Position numbers and translations under genes: made by a program. A stretch of DNA of 64,000 nucleotides from CAYPAV01 sp964408805 (GTDB lineage: Bacteria; Pseudomonadota; Alphaproteobacteria; UBA8366). Under the pieces are notes generated by a model. It made no database searches. It had not been told where the DNA came from and saw only the letters and a program-made list of their open reading frames with translations. The stretch spans positions 62,001 through 126,000 of the forward strand of contig CAYPAV010000008.1 in NCBI GenBank assembly GCA_964408805.1. Reading direction: 5' to 3'. Every line of letters begins with the position of its first letter. The stretch's first letter is position 1. Positions 42,081 through 51,962 of the stretch are shown piece by piece.

Positions 42081-43555
42081 ACAATACGAAAGACCTTCTC
42101 ACGGTCGAAGAAATGGGCCGCGCCGATGCGGCGGCGGTCGCGGCCGGGGTGCAGAGCATCGAATTGATGGAAGCCGCCGGCAAGGCCGTCGCCGACGCTG
42201 TCATGCGTGACATCCCCGACGGCCGTATCGCCGTTCTTTGCGGACCTGGAAACAACGGCGGCGACGGGTTTGTCGCGGCCCGATATCTGACGGAGGCGGG
42301 CCGAACGGTTCGTTTGGCACTTCTCGGCGATCGCGACCGATTGACGGGAGATGCGCGGCACAACGCGGACCGGTGGGTGGGTGCGATCGAAGCGCTCTCG
42401 CCCGATGTCCTGAAAGATTCGGAAGGCGTTGTCGACGCGATATTCGGTGCCGGCTTGTCGCGCGCGATCGATGGCGCCGCGCGCGAGACGGTGCAGGCGA
42501 TCGGCGATCGACCGTGTATCGCGGTCGATGTGCCGAGCGGCGTTCACGGGGATACCGGCGAAATCTTGGGGGCAGCCCCAAAGGCAACGCGAACGGTGAC
42601 CTTCTTCCGGGCCAAGCCTGGCCATCTGTTGTTGCCGGGGCGGATCCATAGCGGCGAGCTCGAGGTCGTGGATATCGGGATTCCCGAGACCGTGCTCGAC
42701 CAATTGGACCCGCGCCAATTTCGGAATGATCCGGCCCTTTGGATCGATCGCTATCCGTGGCCAAAACTTGAAGATCATAAGTATTCGCGCGGTCATGCGG
42801 TCGTTGTCGGTGGCGCGTTCATGACGGGAGCGGCGCGTTTGGCGGCGCGTGGTGCCTTGCGGGCGGGGGCGGGAATCGTCTCGGCGGCCGTGCCGTCGGA
42901 ATCGACGACGATTTATCGCGTGGCGCTGCCGGGTGTGTTGATCCACGGTGTCCGCGATACCGGGACTTTCCGCGAAGTGATCGAGGAGCCGCGCGTCGCG
43001 GCTTGCCTTGTGGGTCCCGGGAATGGTGTCAACGCCGCCACGCGTGAGAAGGCGCTCGCGGTGTTGCGCCTCAAATTACCGGCGGTGATCGACGCGGATG
43101 CGCTGAGTGTCTTCGAGGATGCGCGGGAACTTTTCTTCTCGAGCATCGAAAGTGCCTGCATCTTGACTCCGCATGAAGGTGAATTCCGCCGACTGTTCGA
43201 TGAGACCGCGGAGGGCAAACTCGAACGAACGCGGGCGGCGGCCGCGCGGACCGGCGCGGTTGTGCTTTTAAAAGGTGCCGATACCGTGATCGCCGCGCCC
43301 GACGGACGCGCCGTCGTCAATGACAACGCCCCGCCGGAGCTGGCCGTCGCGGGGGCGGGCGACGTCTTGGCGGGTTTCGCGCTTGGCCTGTTGGCGCAGG
43401 GTGTCGATCCATTTGATGCGGCCTGCATGGCGGCCTGGCTGCATGGCGCCGCTGCGGCGAGTTTCGGCCCGGGTCTGATCGCGGAGGATTTGCCCGACCT
43501 GCTGCCAGGGGTCTTGCGATCCTTGAAAGAATACCAAAATACGATGGCGAGATGA
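42077..43555 (+). CDS. nnr: bifunctional NAD(P)H-hydrate epimerase/dehydratase
   Basis: Repairs hydrated NADH and NADPH (NADHX/NADPHX). 492 residues in two parts. The N-terminal epimerase has NNGGDGFVAARYL near residue 58 and VDVPSGVHGDTGE. The C-terminal ribokinase-like dehydratase has DADALSVF, LTPHEGEFRRLF, KGADTVIAAPDG and the GAGDVLAG loop. It begins inside the end of the DUF599 gene and overlaps malonyl-CoA decarboxylase by four bases, so all three share one mRNA. Confidence 0.95.
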   Translation: MNNTKDLLTVEEMGRADAAAVAAGVQSIELMEAAGKAVADAVMRDIPDGRIAVLCGPGNNGGDGFVAARYLTEAGRTVRLALLGDRDRLTGDARHNADRWVGAIEALSPDVLKDSEGVVDAIFGAGLSRAIDGAARETVQAIGDRPCIAVDVPSGVHGDTGEILGAAPKATRTVTFFRAKPGHLLLPGRIHSGELEVVDIGIPETVLDQLDPRQFRNDPALWIDRYPWPKLEDHKYSRGHAVVVGGAFMTGAARLAARGALRAGAGIVSAAVPSESTTIYRVALPGVLIHGVRDTGTFREVIEEPRVAACLVGPGNGVNAATREKALAVLRLKLPAVIDADALSVFEDARELFFSSIESACILTPHEGEFRRLFDETAEGKLERTRAAAARTGAVVLLKGADTVIAAPDGRAVVNDNAPPELAVAGAGDVLAGFALGLLAQGVDPFDAACMAAWLHGAAAASFGPGLIAEDLPDLLPGVLRSLKEYQNTMAR

Positions 43556-44940
43556 TGATCCAGTCCTCCATTTTCGACCGGTTGATCGACGCCTGGCGCG
43601 ACATGACCGAGACCTTCTCGGGGAGTGTCCGGGACGACCTGTCCGCGGAAACCGATATCGAGCGCCTGCGCGAACGGATGCAGGCCTGTCTCGATGGTCG
43701 GGGCGGGGAAGTCTCGGCGCGCGGCCGGGCCGCCAGCATGGGCCAGACCTATCTTGGACTTGATTCGGTCGGGCGCGAGCGGTTCCTCAACATCCTTGCC
43801 GAAGATTTCGGGATCGACGACGAAGCGGTCGAGTTGGCGCTTGCCGCATTGCATGAGGCCGAACCACATGAGCGGCGGGCAGCCCAGCGGAACCTACGCC
43901 AAGCCTTGGAGCCGCGGCGCATCAAACTTTTGACCCAGTTCAATGCGCTAGAGGAGGGTGTAAAATTCTTGGTCGATCTTCGAGCCGACTTGCGGCCTTT
44001 GACGCGCAAGGGCCCGGGATTTCAGGCGCTGGATGAGGATTTGCGTCAGTTGTTGGCATCGTGGTTCGACGTCGGGTTTCTCGATCTCCGGCAGATTTCG
44101 TGGAATGCCTCGGCGAATCTTCTGGAGAAACTCATTGCCTATGAAGCGGTTCACGAAATTCAGAGCTGGGACGATCTGAAGAACCGTCTCGATTCGGATC
44201 GTCGCTGCTTTGCTTTTTTCCATCCGCGCATGCCGGACGAACCGCTGATCTTCGTCGAGGTCGCGCTGGTCAACGGATTGGCCGGAAATGTTCAGGAGTT
44301 GCTTGATGAGGAGGCGCCCGTCGTCGACCCCCTGGAGGCGGATACCGCGATTTTCTATTCGATCTCGAATGCGCAGCGAGGCCTCGCCGGCATCAGTTTC
44401 GGCGGTTTTCTCATCAAGCGGGTGGTTGACGTCCTGGCCGCCGAATTCCCGAAACTGAAAACCTTTTCGACGCTGTCGCCGATTCCCGGATTCCGCAATT
44501 GGCTGGAGGGAAAATTCGAGGCAACGGAGAGTTTCCTGAGCAGTGGTGAGGCCGATGCCCTTCGCGCCGCGGCCGGCCTGGAAGAGGGCGAGGACCCGTT
44601 GAAGGTCGTTCTTTCGGCTTCGAATTGGCAAGACGACGAAAAGGTTTGCGCGGCGCTCGAGCCGATCCTGATGCGGCTTTGCGCCGGCTATCTCTCGGAC
44701 GAAAAGGGTCGCGGCGGGCGCGCGCTTGACCCGGTCGCGCATTTTCATTTGACCAACGGCGCCCAGGTCGAGCGCCTCTGCTGGCGGGGAAACGCTACTT
44801 CGCCGGGTCTGCGACGTTCTTATGGGATCATGGTCAACTATCTCTACCGCCTCGACAAAATCGAGGAAAACAACGAGGCCTACACGGGCGACGGCCAGGT
44901 TCGGACCTCCACGCAGGTCGCACGGCTCATAAGGGCGTGA
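43552..44940 (+). CDS. malonyl-CoA decarboxylase
   Basis: Breaks malonyl-CoA into acetyl-CoA and CO2. 462 residues: an N-terminal helical domain (to about 190) and a C-terminal GNAT-like catalytic domain with FFHPRMPDEPLIFVEVAL, GISFGGFLIKRVV, FSTLSPIPGFRNWL, and a catalytic-type histidine in DPVAHFHLTNGAQ; the end SYGIMVNYLYRLDKIEENN is typical. Third gene of the 41.4-44.9 kb operon. No malonyl-CoA ligase lies beside it. Confidence 0.95.
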   Translation: MMIQSSIFDRLIDAWRDMTETFSGSVRDDLSAETDIERLRERMQACLDGRGGEVSARGRAASMGQTYLGLDSVGRERFLNILAEDFGIDDEAVELALAALHEAEPHERRAAQRNLRQALEPRRIKLLTQFNALEEGVKFLVDLRADLRPLTRKGPGFQALDEDLRQLLASWFDVGFLDLRQISWNASANLLEKLIAYEAVHEIQSWDDLKNRLDSDRRCFAFFHPRMPDEPLIFVEVALVNGLAGNVQELLDEEAPVVDPLEADTAIFYSISNAQRGLAGISFGGFLIKRVVDVLAAEFPKLKTFSTLSPIPGFRNWLEGKFEATESFLSSGEADALRAAAGLEEGEDPLKVVLSASNWQDDEKVCAALEPILMRLCAGYLSDEKGRGGRALDPVAHFHLTNGAQVERLCWRGNATSPGLRRSYGIMVNYLYRLDKIEENNEAYTGDGQVRTSTQVARLIRA

Positions 44941-45004
44941 AGCCGGTTCACGGAGATGCCGGAGCGCCCGCTATTTACTCCTCGAATTCCCACGATAGGG
45001 TCGC

Positions 45005-45033
45005 TTGACCCACCCGGCCGTGCTCCGTATACA
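45005..45033 (+). promoter_or_regulatory. sigma-70-type promoter of tRNA-Leu
   Basis: TTGACC at 45005-45010, a 17-base spacer, and TATACA at 45028-45033; transcription would start about 30 bases before the tRNA. Confidence 0.75.
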
Positions 45034-45070
45034 GGGCGCCTCAAGCCGCCCAGGAGTTACACGGATTTCA

Positions 45071-45155
45071 GCGGGCGTGGCGGAACTGGCAGACGCGCGT
45101 GGTTTAGGTCCACGTGGAGAAATCCGTGGGGGTTCGAGTCCCTCCGCCCGCACCA
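45071..45155 (+). tRNA. tRNA-Leu (TAG)
   Basis: 85 bases with 7-bp acceptor stem GCGGGCG/CGCCCGC, a long variable arm as in class II tRNAs, anticodon TAG in the loop TTTAGGT closed by CGTGG/CCACG, T-arm GGGGGTTCGAGTCCCTC, and encoded CCA. Confidence 0.96.
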
Positions 45156-45218
45156 GCCCCCTTCGCGGCGGGAATTGAATTGATCGATCATGCAACCACA
45201 CCGTAAGCGATAACGCCC

Positions 45219-46667
45219 ATGCAGGTTACAGAGACGAAGAATGAAGGACTGACCCGCGAATACGCGATCGTCATCGCGGCCGACGACATAGAGAACCGGG
45301 TTCTGGCCAAACTCGAGGAATTGAAAACGCAGGTCCAATTGCCCGGATTCAGGCCGGGTAAGGTACCGACGAAGCTATTGCGTCAGCGGTACGGGCAGGC
45401 GGTGCTGGACGAGGTGATTCAAGATGCGGTGGTTGAAACGTCATCCCAGGCGATGACCGACAACGAGATTCAGCCCGCGATGCAGCCGAAGATGGATATC
45501 GGCGAGTTCGAGGACGGCAAGGACCTGGAATACACGATGGCGGTCGAGGTCATGCCCGAGATCGAGCCGATGGATTTCAAATCCTTGGAGCTGGAGCGGT
45601 TGGTCGTTCCGGCCGGAGATGAGGAGGTCGACAAGGCGCTCGGAAATATCGCCAATGAAATCGTTCGGTCGGAGCCGATCAAGCGCGCGCGGAAATCGCG
45701 CAAGGACGACATCGTCGTGATCGATTTCGTGGGCTCCGTCGACGGCGAGGACTTCGAGGGTGGCACGGCCGAGGATTACCAGCTGACTTTGGGGGCGGGC
45801 CGGTTCATTCCGGGCTTCGAGGATCAGTTGATCGGTGCCAAGCCGAACGACCATGTCACTGTGAACGTGACCTTTCCCGAGGAATATCCGGCCGAGAACC
45901 TGAAGGGCAAGGAGGCGGTCTTCGAGGTCGACGTGAAGGAAATTCAGGTCCGGGTCGAGACGCCGGTCGATGACGAACTGGCAAAATCCCTGGGACTCGA
46001 ATCCCTAGATCAGCTTCGCGACAGCACGCGTGAGCAGATCGAGAATGATTACGGCGTCGCGTCACGGAATCTGTTGAAGCGAACGCTCTTCGACAAGCTG
46101 AGCGATGCCCATGATTTCGAAATTCCACCTGGTATGTTGGAAAGCGAGACTCAATCGATCTGGGAGCAGTTCGAGGCCGCGCGTCGGGAGAACGAGGTCG
46201 ACGAGGCGGACAAGGAAAAGAGCGATGACGAGCTTCGTGCAGAGTATGAGGTCATTGCGCGCCGTCGCGTGAGCTTGGGGCTACTGCTTGCGGAGGTCGG
46301 TCAGAAAAACAACATCGAAGTAACGGCGGAAGAGGTGAATCGCGCGCTGCTTCAGGAAGTGCGTCGCTATCCCGGCCAGGAACGCCAGATCATGGAGTTC
46401 TATCAACAGAACGAGCAGGCCATGGCGAGCCTGCGGGCCCCGCTGTTCGAGGACAAGGTGACGGACTTCATTATTGAAATCGCCAATATCAGCGATACCG
46501 AGGTTACGGCCGACGAATTGGCGGCGCGGATGTCGGAAGGTGACGAGACGGCAGAGGCGGAGGCGGAAACGGAAAAGAAGCCGGCGAAGAAGAAAGCGCC
46601 GAAGAAGAAAGCGCCGAAGAAGAAAGCGAAACCAAAGGCCAAGACCGCCAAGAAGGCAGACGAATAA
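45219..46667 (+). CDS. tig: trigger factor
   Basis: Ribosome-associated chaperone and prolyl isomerase. 482 residues: ribosome-binding domain with the signature PGFRPGKVPTKLLRQRYG near residues 44-61, FKBP-type isomerase domain (DDIVVIDFVGSVDGEDFEGG, about residues 162-245), and a long helical C-terminal arm. The last 40 residues are a Lys/Ala/Pro tail with repeated KKKAP units, longer than in E. coli trigger factor. It heads the tig-clpP-clpX-lon order. Confidence 0.97.
   Translation: MQVTETKNEGLTREYAIVIAADDIENRVLAKLEELKTQVQLPGFRPGKVPTKLLRQRYGQAVLDEVIQDAVVETSSQAMTDNEIQPAMQPKMDIGEFEDGKDLEYTMAVEVMPEIEPMDFKSLELERLVVPAGDEEVDKALGNIANEIVRSEPIKRARKSRKDDIVVIDFVGSVDGEDFEGGTAEDYQLTLGAGRFIPGFEDQLIGAKPNDHVTVNVTFPEEYPAENLKGKEAVFEVDVKEIQVRVETPVDDELAKSLGLESLDQLRDSTREQIENDYGVASRNLLKRTLFDKLSDAHDFEIPPGMLESETQSIWEQFEAARRENEVDEADKEKSDDELRAEYEVIARRRVSLGLLLAEVGQKNNIEVTAEEVNRALLQEVRRYPGQERQIMEFYQQNEQAMASLRAPLFEDKVTDFIIEIANISDTEVTADELAARMSEGDETAEAEAETEKKPAKKKAPKKKAPKKKAKPKAKTAKKADE
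46587..46631 (+). repeat. three 15-bp repeats encoding the lysine-rich tail of trigger factor
   Basis: Units at 46587-46601, 46602-46616 and 46617-46631 with consensus AAGAAGAAAGCGCCG (the third ends in AAA), each coding Lys-Lys-Lys-Ala-Pro. Such short repeats can change number by slippage. Confidence 0.85.
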
Positions 46668-46708
46668 TACCGCCCGCCAAACGGGCGCCACTCTAAGGTT
46701 TATAGGCA

Positions 46709-47383
46709 ATGCAAGATCCAAACGAAGTCTATATGAACACGCTGATTCCGATGGTCGTCGAACAGACCAATCGAGGCGAGCGGTCCTACGATATCTATTC
46801 GCGACTTCTGAAGGAGCGGATCATCTTTTTGACCGGCGCGGTCAATGACGGTGTCGCGAGCCTCATTTCGGCGCAGTTGCTGTTTCTCGAATCCGAGAGC
46901 CCGAACAAGGATATTGCGTTCTATATCAACTCGCCGGGCGGCGTCGTGACATCGGGTCTTTCGATCTATGACACCATGCAATACATCCGCTCGCCGGTCT
47001 CGACCGTTTGCCTCGGTCAGGCGGCCTCGATGGGGTCGCTGCTTCTTTGCGCCGGCGAGAAGGGAAAGCGGTACTGCCTGCCGAACAGCCGGGTGATGAT
47101 GCATCAACCCTCGGGCGGATTTCAGGGGCAGGCGACGGACATCGAGATCCATGCGCGCGAGATATTGAATCTTCGCACCAGGCTGAACGAGATCTACGTG
47201 AAACACACCGGACAGACCGTCGAATCCATTGAGGACGCGGTCGAGCGGGACAAGTTCTTGTCGGCGGAGGATGCCGTGGAATTCGGCTTAATCGATCGGG
47301 TCGTCGAATCACGGCCCGAAAATCCGGATGGTGACGAGACGGACGGCGGTTCCGACGAAAGTGGAGCGAGCGACGAAACTTGA
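46709..47383 (+). CDS. clpP: ATP-dependent Clp protease proteolytic subunit
   Basis: Serine protease barrel that degrades proteins unfolded by ClpX or ClpA. 224 residues with the nucleophile in GQAASMGSLLL, the catalytic histidine in MMHQPSGGFQGQATD, and Asp in LNEIYVKHTGQ onward. A 41-base gap from tig holds a small hairpin (CGCCCG at 46671-46676 with CGGGCG at 46682-46687). The C-terminus has an acidic, Gly/Ser-rich tail. Confidence 0.97.
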   Translation: MQDPNEVYMNTLIPMVVEQTNRGERSYDIYSRLLKERIIFLTGAVNDGVASLISAQLLFLESESPNKDIAFYINSPGGVVTSGLSIYDTMQYIRSPVSTVCLGQAASMGSLLLCAGEKGKRYCLPNSRVMMHQPSGGFQGQATDIEIHAREILNLRTRLNEIYVKHTGQTVESIEDAVERDKFLSAEDAVEFGLIDRVVESRPENPDGDETDGGSDESGASDET

Positions 47384-47611
47384 TTGCGCGTGGCCGGTTG
47401 GCGTGTCGATCCCGATGGCGCGCCGATTGCATAGGTCATTGTTATCTATTGGTTTTGATGAGCGAGGGGCGCCCAATCAAGGCATTTTGGATCGATCCCC
47501 GGTCTTAACCGTCCCTTAAGGGGTTTTACGCCATTCTTTTTGTGTTTGTCCCCTTGGAGTCTGTTTGGCTAACATGTTTCCCGATGATCGCAATAAACGG
47601 ATCAGTGTGAG

Positions 47612-48877
47612 ATGACGAAATCCAGCAACGGCGATTCGAAAAATACGCTTTATTGCTCCTTCTGCGGCAAAAGCCAGCATGAGGTGCGGAAGCTTATCGC
47701 CGGTCCGACCGTGTTTATCTGCAATGAATGCGTCGAATTGTGCATGGATATCATCAAGGAAGATCACAAGGCGACCGTCTCTAAGTCGAATGACGGCGTT
47801 CCGACACCGAAGGAAATTCGCCACGTGCTCGATGATTACGTTATCGGGCAGACCCATGCGAAGCGGGTGCTCTCGGTCGCGGTTCACAATCACTACAAGC
47901 GCCTTTCCCACGGCGGCAAGAACAGCGATGTCGAACTGGCGAAATCCAACATTCTTTTGATCGGTCCGACCGGTTGCGGCAAGACGCTTTTGGCGCAGAC
48001 CCTGGCTCGGATTCTCGACGTGCCGTTCACGATGGCAGACGCGACGACATTGACCGAGGCTGGCTATGTCGGCGAGGACGTCGAAAACATTATCTTGAAG
48101 CTCCTGCAGGCTGCCGACTACAACGTCGAGCGCGCGCAGCGCGGTATCGTCTACATCGATGAGGTCGACAAGATCAGCCGCAAGTCCGACAACCCGTCGA
48201 TTACCCGGGACGTCTCCGGCGAGGGCGTCCAACAAGCTTTGCTCAAGATCATGGAAGGCACGGTCGCGAGCGTTCCGCCGCAAGGCGGGCGGAAGCATCC
48301 GCAACAGGAATTCCTGCAGGTCGATACCACGAATATTCTTTTCATCTGCGGCGGCGCCTTCTCGGGCTTGGAGAAAATCATTTCGCAGCGCTTCAAGGGC
48401 TCGTCGATTGGCTTCGGTGCCGATGTGCGCGGTCCAGAGGATCGTCAGATCGGCGATATCCTGATCGATGTCGAGCCGGAGGATCTGCTGAAATTCGGTC
48501 TTATTCCGGAATTCGTGGGCCGTCTGCCCGTGTTGGCGACACTGACCGATCTCGACCAGGAATCGCTGGTGGAGATATTGACCAAGCCGCGCAACGCTCT
48601 GATCAAGCAATATCAACGCCTGTTCGATATGGAAGGCGTCCAGTTGGAATTCTCCGAGGATGCGCTGCAGGCGATCGCGCATAAGGCCATCGCACGCAAG
48701 ACGGGCGCCCGCGGATTGCGGTCGATCATGGAAGGAATTCTGCTGGATTCGATGTACGAACTGCCGGGGCTCGATAGTGCCGAGGAGATCGTGATCAACC
48801 GAGAGGTTGTCGAAGGTCGCGCGGAACCGCTCTATATTTATGCGGACCGACGCGAGGACCTGGAATCGAGCGCCTGA
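47612..48877 (+). CDS. clpX: ATP-dependent Clp protease ATP-binding subunit ClpX
   Basis: AAA+ unfoldase that feeds substrates into ClpP. 421 residues: N-terminal zinc domain with four cysteines (CSFCGKS and CNECVELC), Walker A GPTGCGKT near residue 120, pore loop GYVGED, Walker B IVYIDEVDKI, and the ClpP-docking loop region IGFGADVRGP. It follows clpP by 228 bases, so it may have its own promoter in addition to read-through. Confidence 0.98.
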   Translation: MTKSSNGDSKNTLYCSFCGKSQHEVRKLIAGPTVFICNECVELCMDIIKEDHKATVSKSNDGVPTPKEIRHVLDDYVIGQTHAKRVLSVAVHNHYKRLSHGGKNSDVELAKSNILLIGPTGCGKTLLAQTLARILDVPFTMADATTLTEAGYVGEDVENIILKLLQAADYNVERAQRGIVYIDEVDKISRKSDNPSITRDVSGEGVQQALLKIMEGTVASVPPQGGRKHPQQEFLQVDTTNILFICGGAFSGLEKIISQRFKGSSIGFGADVRGPEDRQIGDILIDVEPEDLLKFGLIPEFVGRLPVLATLTDLDQESLVEILTKPRNALIKQYQRLFDMEGVQLEFSEDALQAIAHKAIARKTGARGLRSIMEGILLDSMYELPGLDSAEEIVINREVVEGRAEPLYIYADRREDLESSA

Positions 48878-48997
48878 CGGGCCGGCAAGTGTTTCGCGGA
48901 CCTTGAACGCACGCCCCGCGAGGCCCAAGTAATCAATCGACGGCTTCCATGCCTTTGCATGGGGGTGAATTCAATATGAATGGAATGGTGGTGAGCC

Positions 48998-51409
48998 ATG
49001 ATTGAATCCTCCGGCGAGCAACTTTATGCGGTTCTGCCCCTAAGGGACATTGTCGTTTTTCCGCATATGATCGTGCCGCTGTTCGTCGGCCGGGAGAAGT
49101 CGGTCCGCGCTCTCGAGGACGTGATGAAGGACGACAAGCAGATCCTTCTCGTGACCCAGAAGAACGCGGCCCAAGACGACCCGATGCCCGAGGACATTTA
49201 CACCATGGGAACCGTGGCCACGGTTCTGCAACTCCTCAAACTTCCCGACGGTACGGTCAAGGTCCTGGTCGAGGGCAACAAGCGGGTCCGGGTTCACCGA
49301 TTCACCGAACACGAAGCCTTCTTCGAGGCCCTGGCGGAGGTCGTTCCCGAGGACGATGCCGATCCGCAGGAACTGGAAGCCCTTACCCGCGCGGTCATCG
49401 CCGAGTTCGAACAATACATCAAGTTGAACAAGAAGGTGCCCTCGGAAGTCCTTATTTCGGTCAATCAGATCGACGATTCGGGAAAACTCGCGGATACGGT
49501 GGCACAGCATCTCTCGCTGAAGATCGATGAAAAGCAAAACCTGCTGGAGACCGAGCGGATCGCCGATCGGCTCGAGCGGGTCTATTCCTTCATGGAAGGC
49601 GAGATCAGCGTGATGCAGATGGAGAAGCGCATCCGCAGCCGGGTCAAGCGCCAGATGGAGAAGACGCAGCGCGAGTATTATCTGAACGAGCAGCTCAAGG
49701 CGATTCAGAAGGAACTCGGCGACAGCGACGAAGGCCGCGACGAACTACAGGAACTCGAGGAGCGGATCAAGGAGACCAAGCTCTCCAAGGAAGCCCGCGA
49801 GAAGGCTCATGCCGAACTGAAGAAGCTTCGCTCGATGAGTCCGATGTCCGCCGAATCGACGGTGGTCCGAAACTACCTGGATTGGTTGCTTTCGATTCCA
49901 TGGAAGAAGCGCTCGCGCGTGAAGCGCGATCTCGCGGCCGCCCTGAAAGTGTTGGACGAGGACCATTATGGTCTGGCGAAGGTAAAAGACCGAATTCTCG
50001 AATATCTCGCCGTCCAACAGCGCATGCGCAAGGTGAAGGGACCCATCCTTTGTCTCGTCGGACCGCCGGGAGTCGGCAAGACCTCTCTTGGGAAATCGAT
50101 CGCTCGGGCGACCGGCCGTAATTTTGTTCGCATGTCGCTCGGTGGCGTGCGCGACGAGGCCGAGGTCCGCGGTCATCGCCGGACCTATATCGGTTCGATG
50201 CCCGGCAAGGTCATCCATGGCATGAAGAAGGCCAAGACCTCGAATCCGCTCTTCCTTCTGGACGAGGTTGATAAACTCGGCGCCGATTGGCGTGGCGATC
50301 CTTCCTCGGCCTTGTTGGAAGTCCTAGATCCAGAGCAAAACAATACCTTCAACGATCACTACCTTGAAGTGGATTATGATCTTTCCGACGTGATGTTTGT
50401 CACGACCGCCAATACGCTGAGGATGCCGCCGCCGCTACTCGACCGGATGGAGCTCATTCGAATTCCGGGCTACACCGAGGACGAAAAAATCGAGATCGCA
50501 AAGCGTCATCTTTTGCCGAAGCAGTTGAAGGAAAACGGCCTGAAGAAGGATGAGTGGTCGATTTCGGACGGTGCCTTGCGAAATTTGATCCGCTATTACA
50601 CCCGCGAGGCCGGAGTGCGCAATTTGGAGCGTGAAATCGCCAATCTTGCGCGGAAATCGATCAAGGAAATCCTCATGAACGAGGATCTCGATCGCATCCA
50701 AATCACCAGCCGCAATATCGAGAAATACGGCGGGATCAAGAAATTTCGGTTCGGCGAGGCCGAGGAGGAAAATCTCATCGGCGTCGTGACCGGATTGGCC
50801 TGGACAGAGGTCGGTGGCGAGTTGCTGACGATCGAATCGGCGGCGGTCGCTGGCAAGGGCAAGATATTCAAGACCGGTAAGCTTGGCGATGTCATGCAGG
50901 AATCGGTGCAAGCGGCTGAGACCTATGTGAAGAGTCGCGCGCTCGAATTCGGGGTGAAGCCTTCGACATTCGAGAAAATAGACATTCACGTTCACGTGCC
51001 GGAGGGGGCAACGCCGAAGGACGGCCCGTCGGCGGGTGTCGCGATGGCGACGTCGATCGTCTCGATGCTGACCAAGATCCCGGTCCGCAAGGATATTGCG
51101 ATGACGGGCGAGATAACACTTCGCGGCCGCGTGCTGCCGATCGGCGGCTTGAAGGAAAAACTTCTTGCGGCGCTTCGCGGCGGTATCAAGAAGGTGCTGA
51201 TTCCGATCGACAACGTGAAGGACCTTGCGGACATTCCGAACAATATCAAACGGGTCATGGAAATCGTGCCGGTCAGTATCGTGGACGAGGTTTTGGAACA
51301 CGCTCTGACCGAATCGATGACGTCGATTGAGGCAGAAGCGGAAAATGAAGCCGAATCGGTGCCCGGCAAGGACGGCGAAGAGGGGCTTAGTGGGGTTACC
51401 ACTCACTGA
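48998..51409 (+). CDS. lon: ATP-dependent protease Lon
   Basis: Soluble AAA+ protease for damaged and regulatory proteins. 803 residues: N-terminal substrate domain (LPLRDIVVFPHMIVPLFVGR), Walker A GPPGVGKTSLGKS near residue 353, and a catalytic Ser/Lys dyad in PKDGPSAGVAMA and GGLKEKLLAALRGG. The 120-base gap after clpX includes a small hairpin (ATGC-CTTT-GCAT). Intact. Confidence 0.98.
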   Translation: MIESSGEQLYAVLPLRDIVVFPHMIVPLFVGREKSVRALEDVMKDDKQILLVTQKNAAQDDPMPEDIYTMGTVATVLQLLKLPDGTVKVLVEGNKRVRVHRFTEHEAFFEALAEVVPEDDADPQELEALTRAVIAEFEQYIKLNKKVPSEVLISVNQIDDSGKLADTVAQHLSLKIDEKQNLLETERIADRLERVYSFMEGEISVMQMEKRIRSRVKRQMEKTQREYYLNEQLKAIQKELGDSDEGRDELQELEERIKETKLSKEAREKAHAELKKLRSMSPMSAESTVVRNYLDWLLSIPWKKRSRVKRDLAAALKVLDEDHYGLAKVKDRILEYLAVQQRMRKVKGPILCLVGPPGVGKTSLGKSIARATGRNFVRMSLGGVRDEAEVRGHRRTYIGSMPGKVIHGMKKAKTSNPLFLLDEVDKLGADWRGDPSSALLEVLDPEQNNTFNDHYLEVDYDLSDVMFVTTANTLRMPPPLLDRMELIRIPGYTEDEKIEIAKRHLLPKQLKENGLKKDEWSISDGALRNLIRYYTREAGVRNLEREIANLARKSIKEILMNEDLDRIQITSRNIEKYGGIKKFRFGEAEEENLIGVVTGLAWTEVGGELLTIESAAVAGKGKIFKTGKLGDVMQESVQAAETYVKSRALEFGVKPSTFEKIDIHVHVPEGATPKDGPSAGVAMATSIVSMLTKIPVRKDIAMTGEITLRGRVLPIGGLKEKLLAALRGGIKKVLIPIDNVKDLADIPNNIKRVMEIVPVSIVDEVLEHALTESMTSIEAEAENEAESVPGKDGEEGLSGVTTH

Positions 51410-51488
51410 TTTCTTGCTTCTAAACTGGTGAACCTAAAGCGGAATCCGCGTTCTTTATAAAAAAGCGCGGATTTCTGCGGTTCTGGCG

Positions 51489-51516
51489 TTGACGGACTTC
51501 GTAAAATCCCTATAGA
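51489..51516 (+). promoter_or_regulatory. sigma-70-type promoter of the HU gene
   Basis: TTGACG at 51489-51494, a 16-base spacer, TATAGA at 51511-51516, about 75 bases before the HU start codon. A stem (AATCCGCG at 51443-51450 with CGCGGATT at 51466-51473) sits between lon and this promoter. Confidence 0.65.
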
Positions 51517-51590
51517 ATTTCTGCGTTTTCGCGGATGAAATTGCCGTCCGGCTTAACCTTTTTCCCTAATTCTGAAGGGGAGTTCCCACA

Positions 51591-51863
51591 GTGAATAAAA
51601 ACGATCTCGTTTCTGCGGTCTCAGGCCGCTCCGATCTTTCCAAAGCCGATGCGACAAAAGCCGTAGATGCAGTTATCGATTGCATCTCCGACGAGTTGAA
51701 AACGGGTGGAGACGTTCGACTGATCGGCTTCGGTACGTTTAGCGTTGCCAATCGTGCTGCTTCGAGGGGGCGGAATCCCCGCACTGGCGAAGCCATCGAC
51801 ATTCCAGCCTCCCGGCAGCCGAAGTTCAAGGCTGGTAAGGGTCTGAAGGATGCGGTGAACTAA
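51591..51863 (+). CDS. hup: DNA-binding protein HU
   Basis: Small dimeric nucleoid protein that bends DNA. 90 residues, GTG start at 51591 with AAGGGGAG before it. The DNA-binding arm GRNPRTGEAIDIPASRQPKFKAG is complete. Usually placed directly after lon in alphaproteobacteria. Confidence 0.97.
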   Translation: MNKNDLVSAVSGRSDLSKADATKAVDAVIDCISDELKTGGDVRLIGFGTFSVANRAASRGRNPRTGEAIDIPASRQPKFKAGKGLKDAVN

Positions 51864-51889
51864 ACAGGTTCGCTCTCTCGGGTTTGAGG

Positions 51890-51927
51890 CCGGCCATCCG
51901 TGCACGCGGATGGCCGGTTGCATTTTT
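51890..51927 (+). terminator. Rho-independent terminator after the HU gene
   Basis: Perfect 11-bp stem (CCGGCCATCCG at 51890-51900, CGGATGGCCGG at 51907-51917), 6-base loop, then TTGCATTTTT. Confidence 0.85.
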
Positions 51928-51962
51928 GACTCGATGTATTCGTTGCTCCAAAGAGACTTCGG

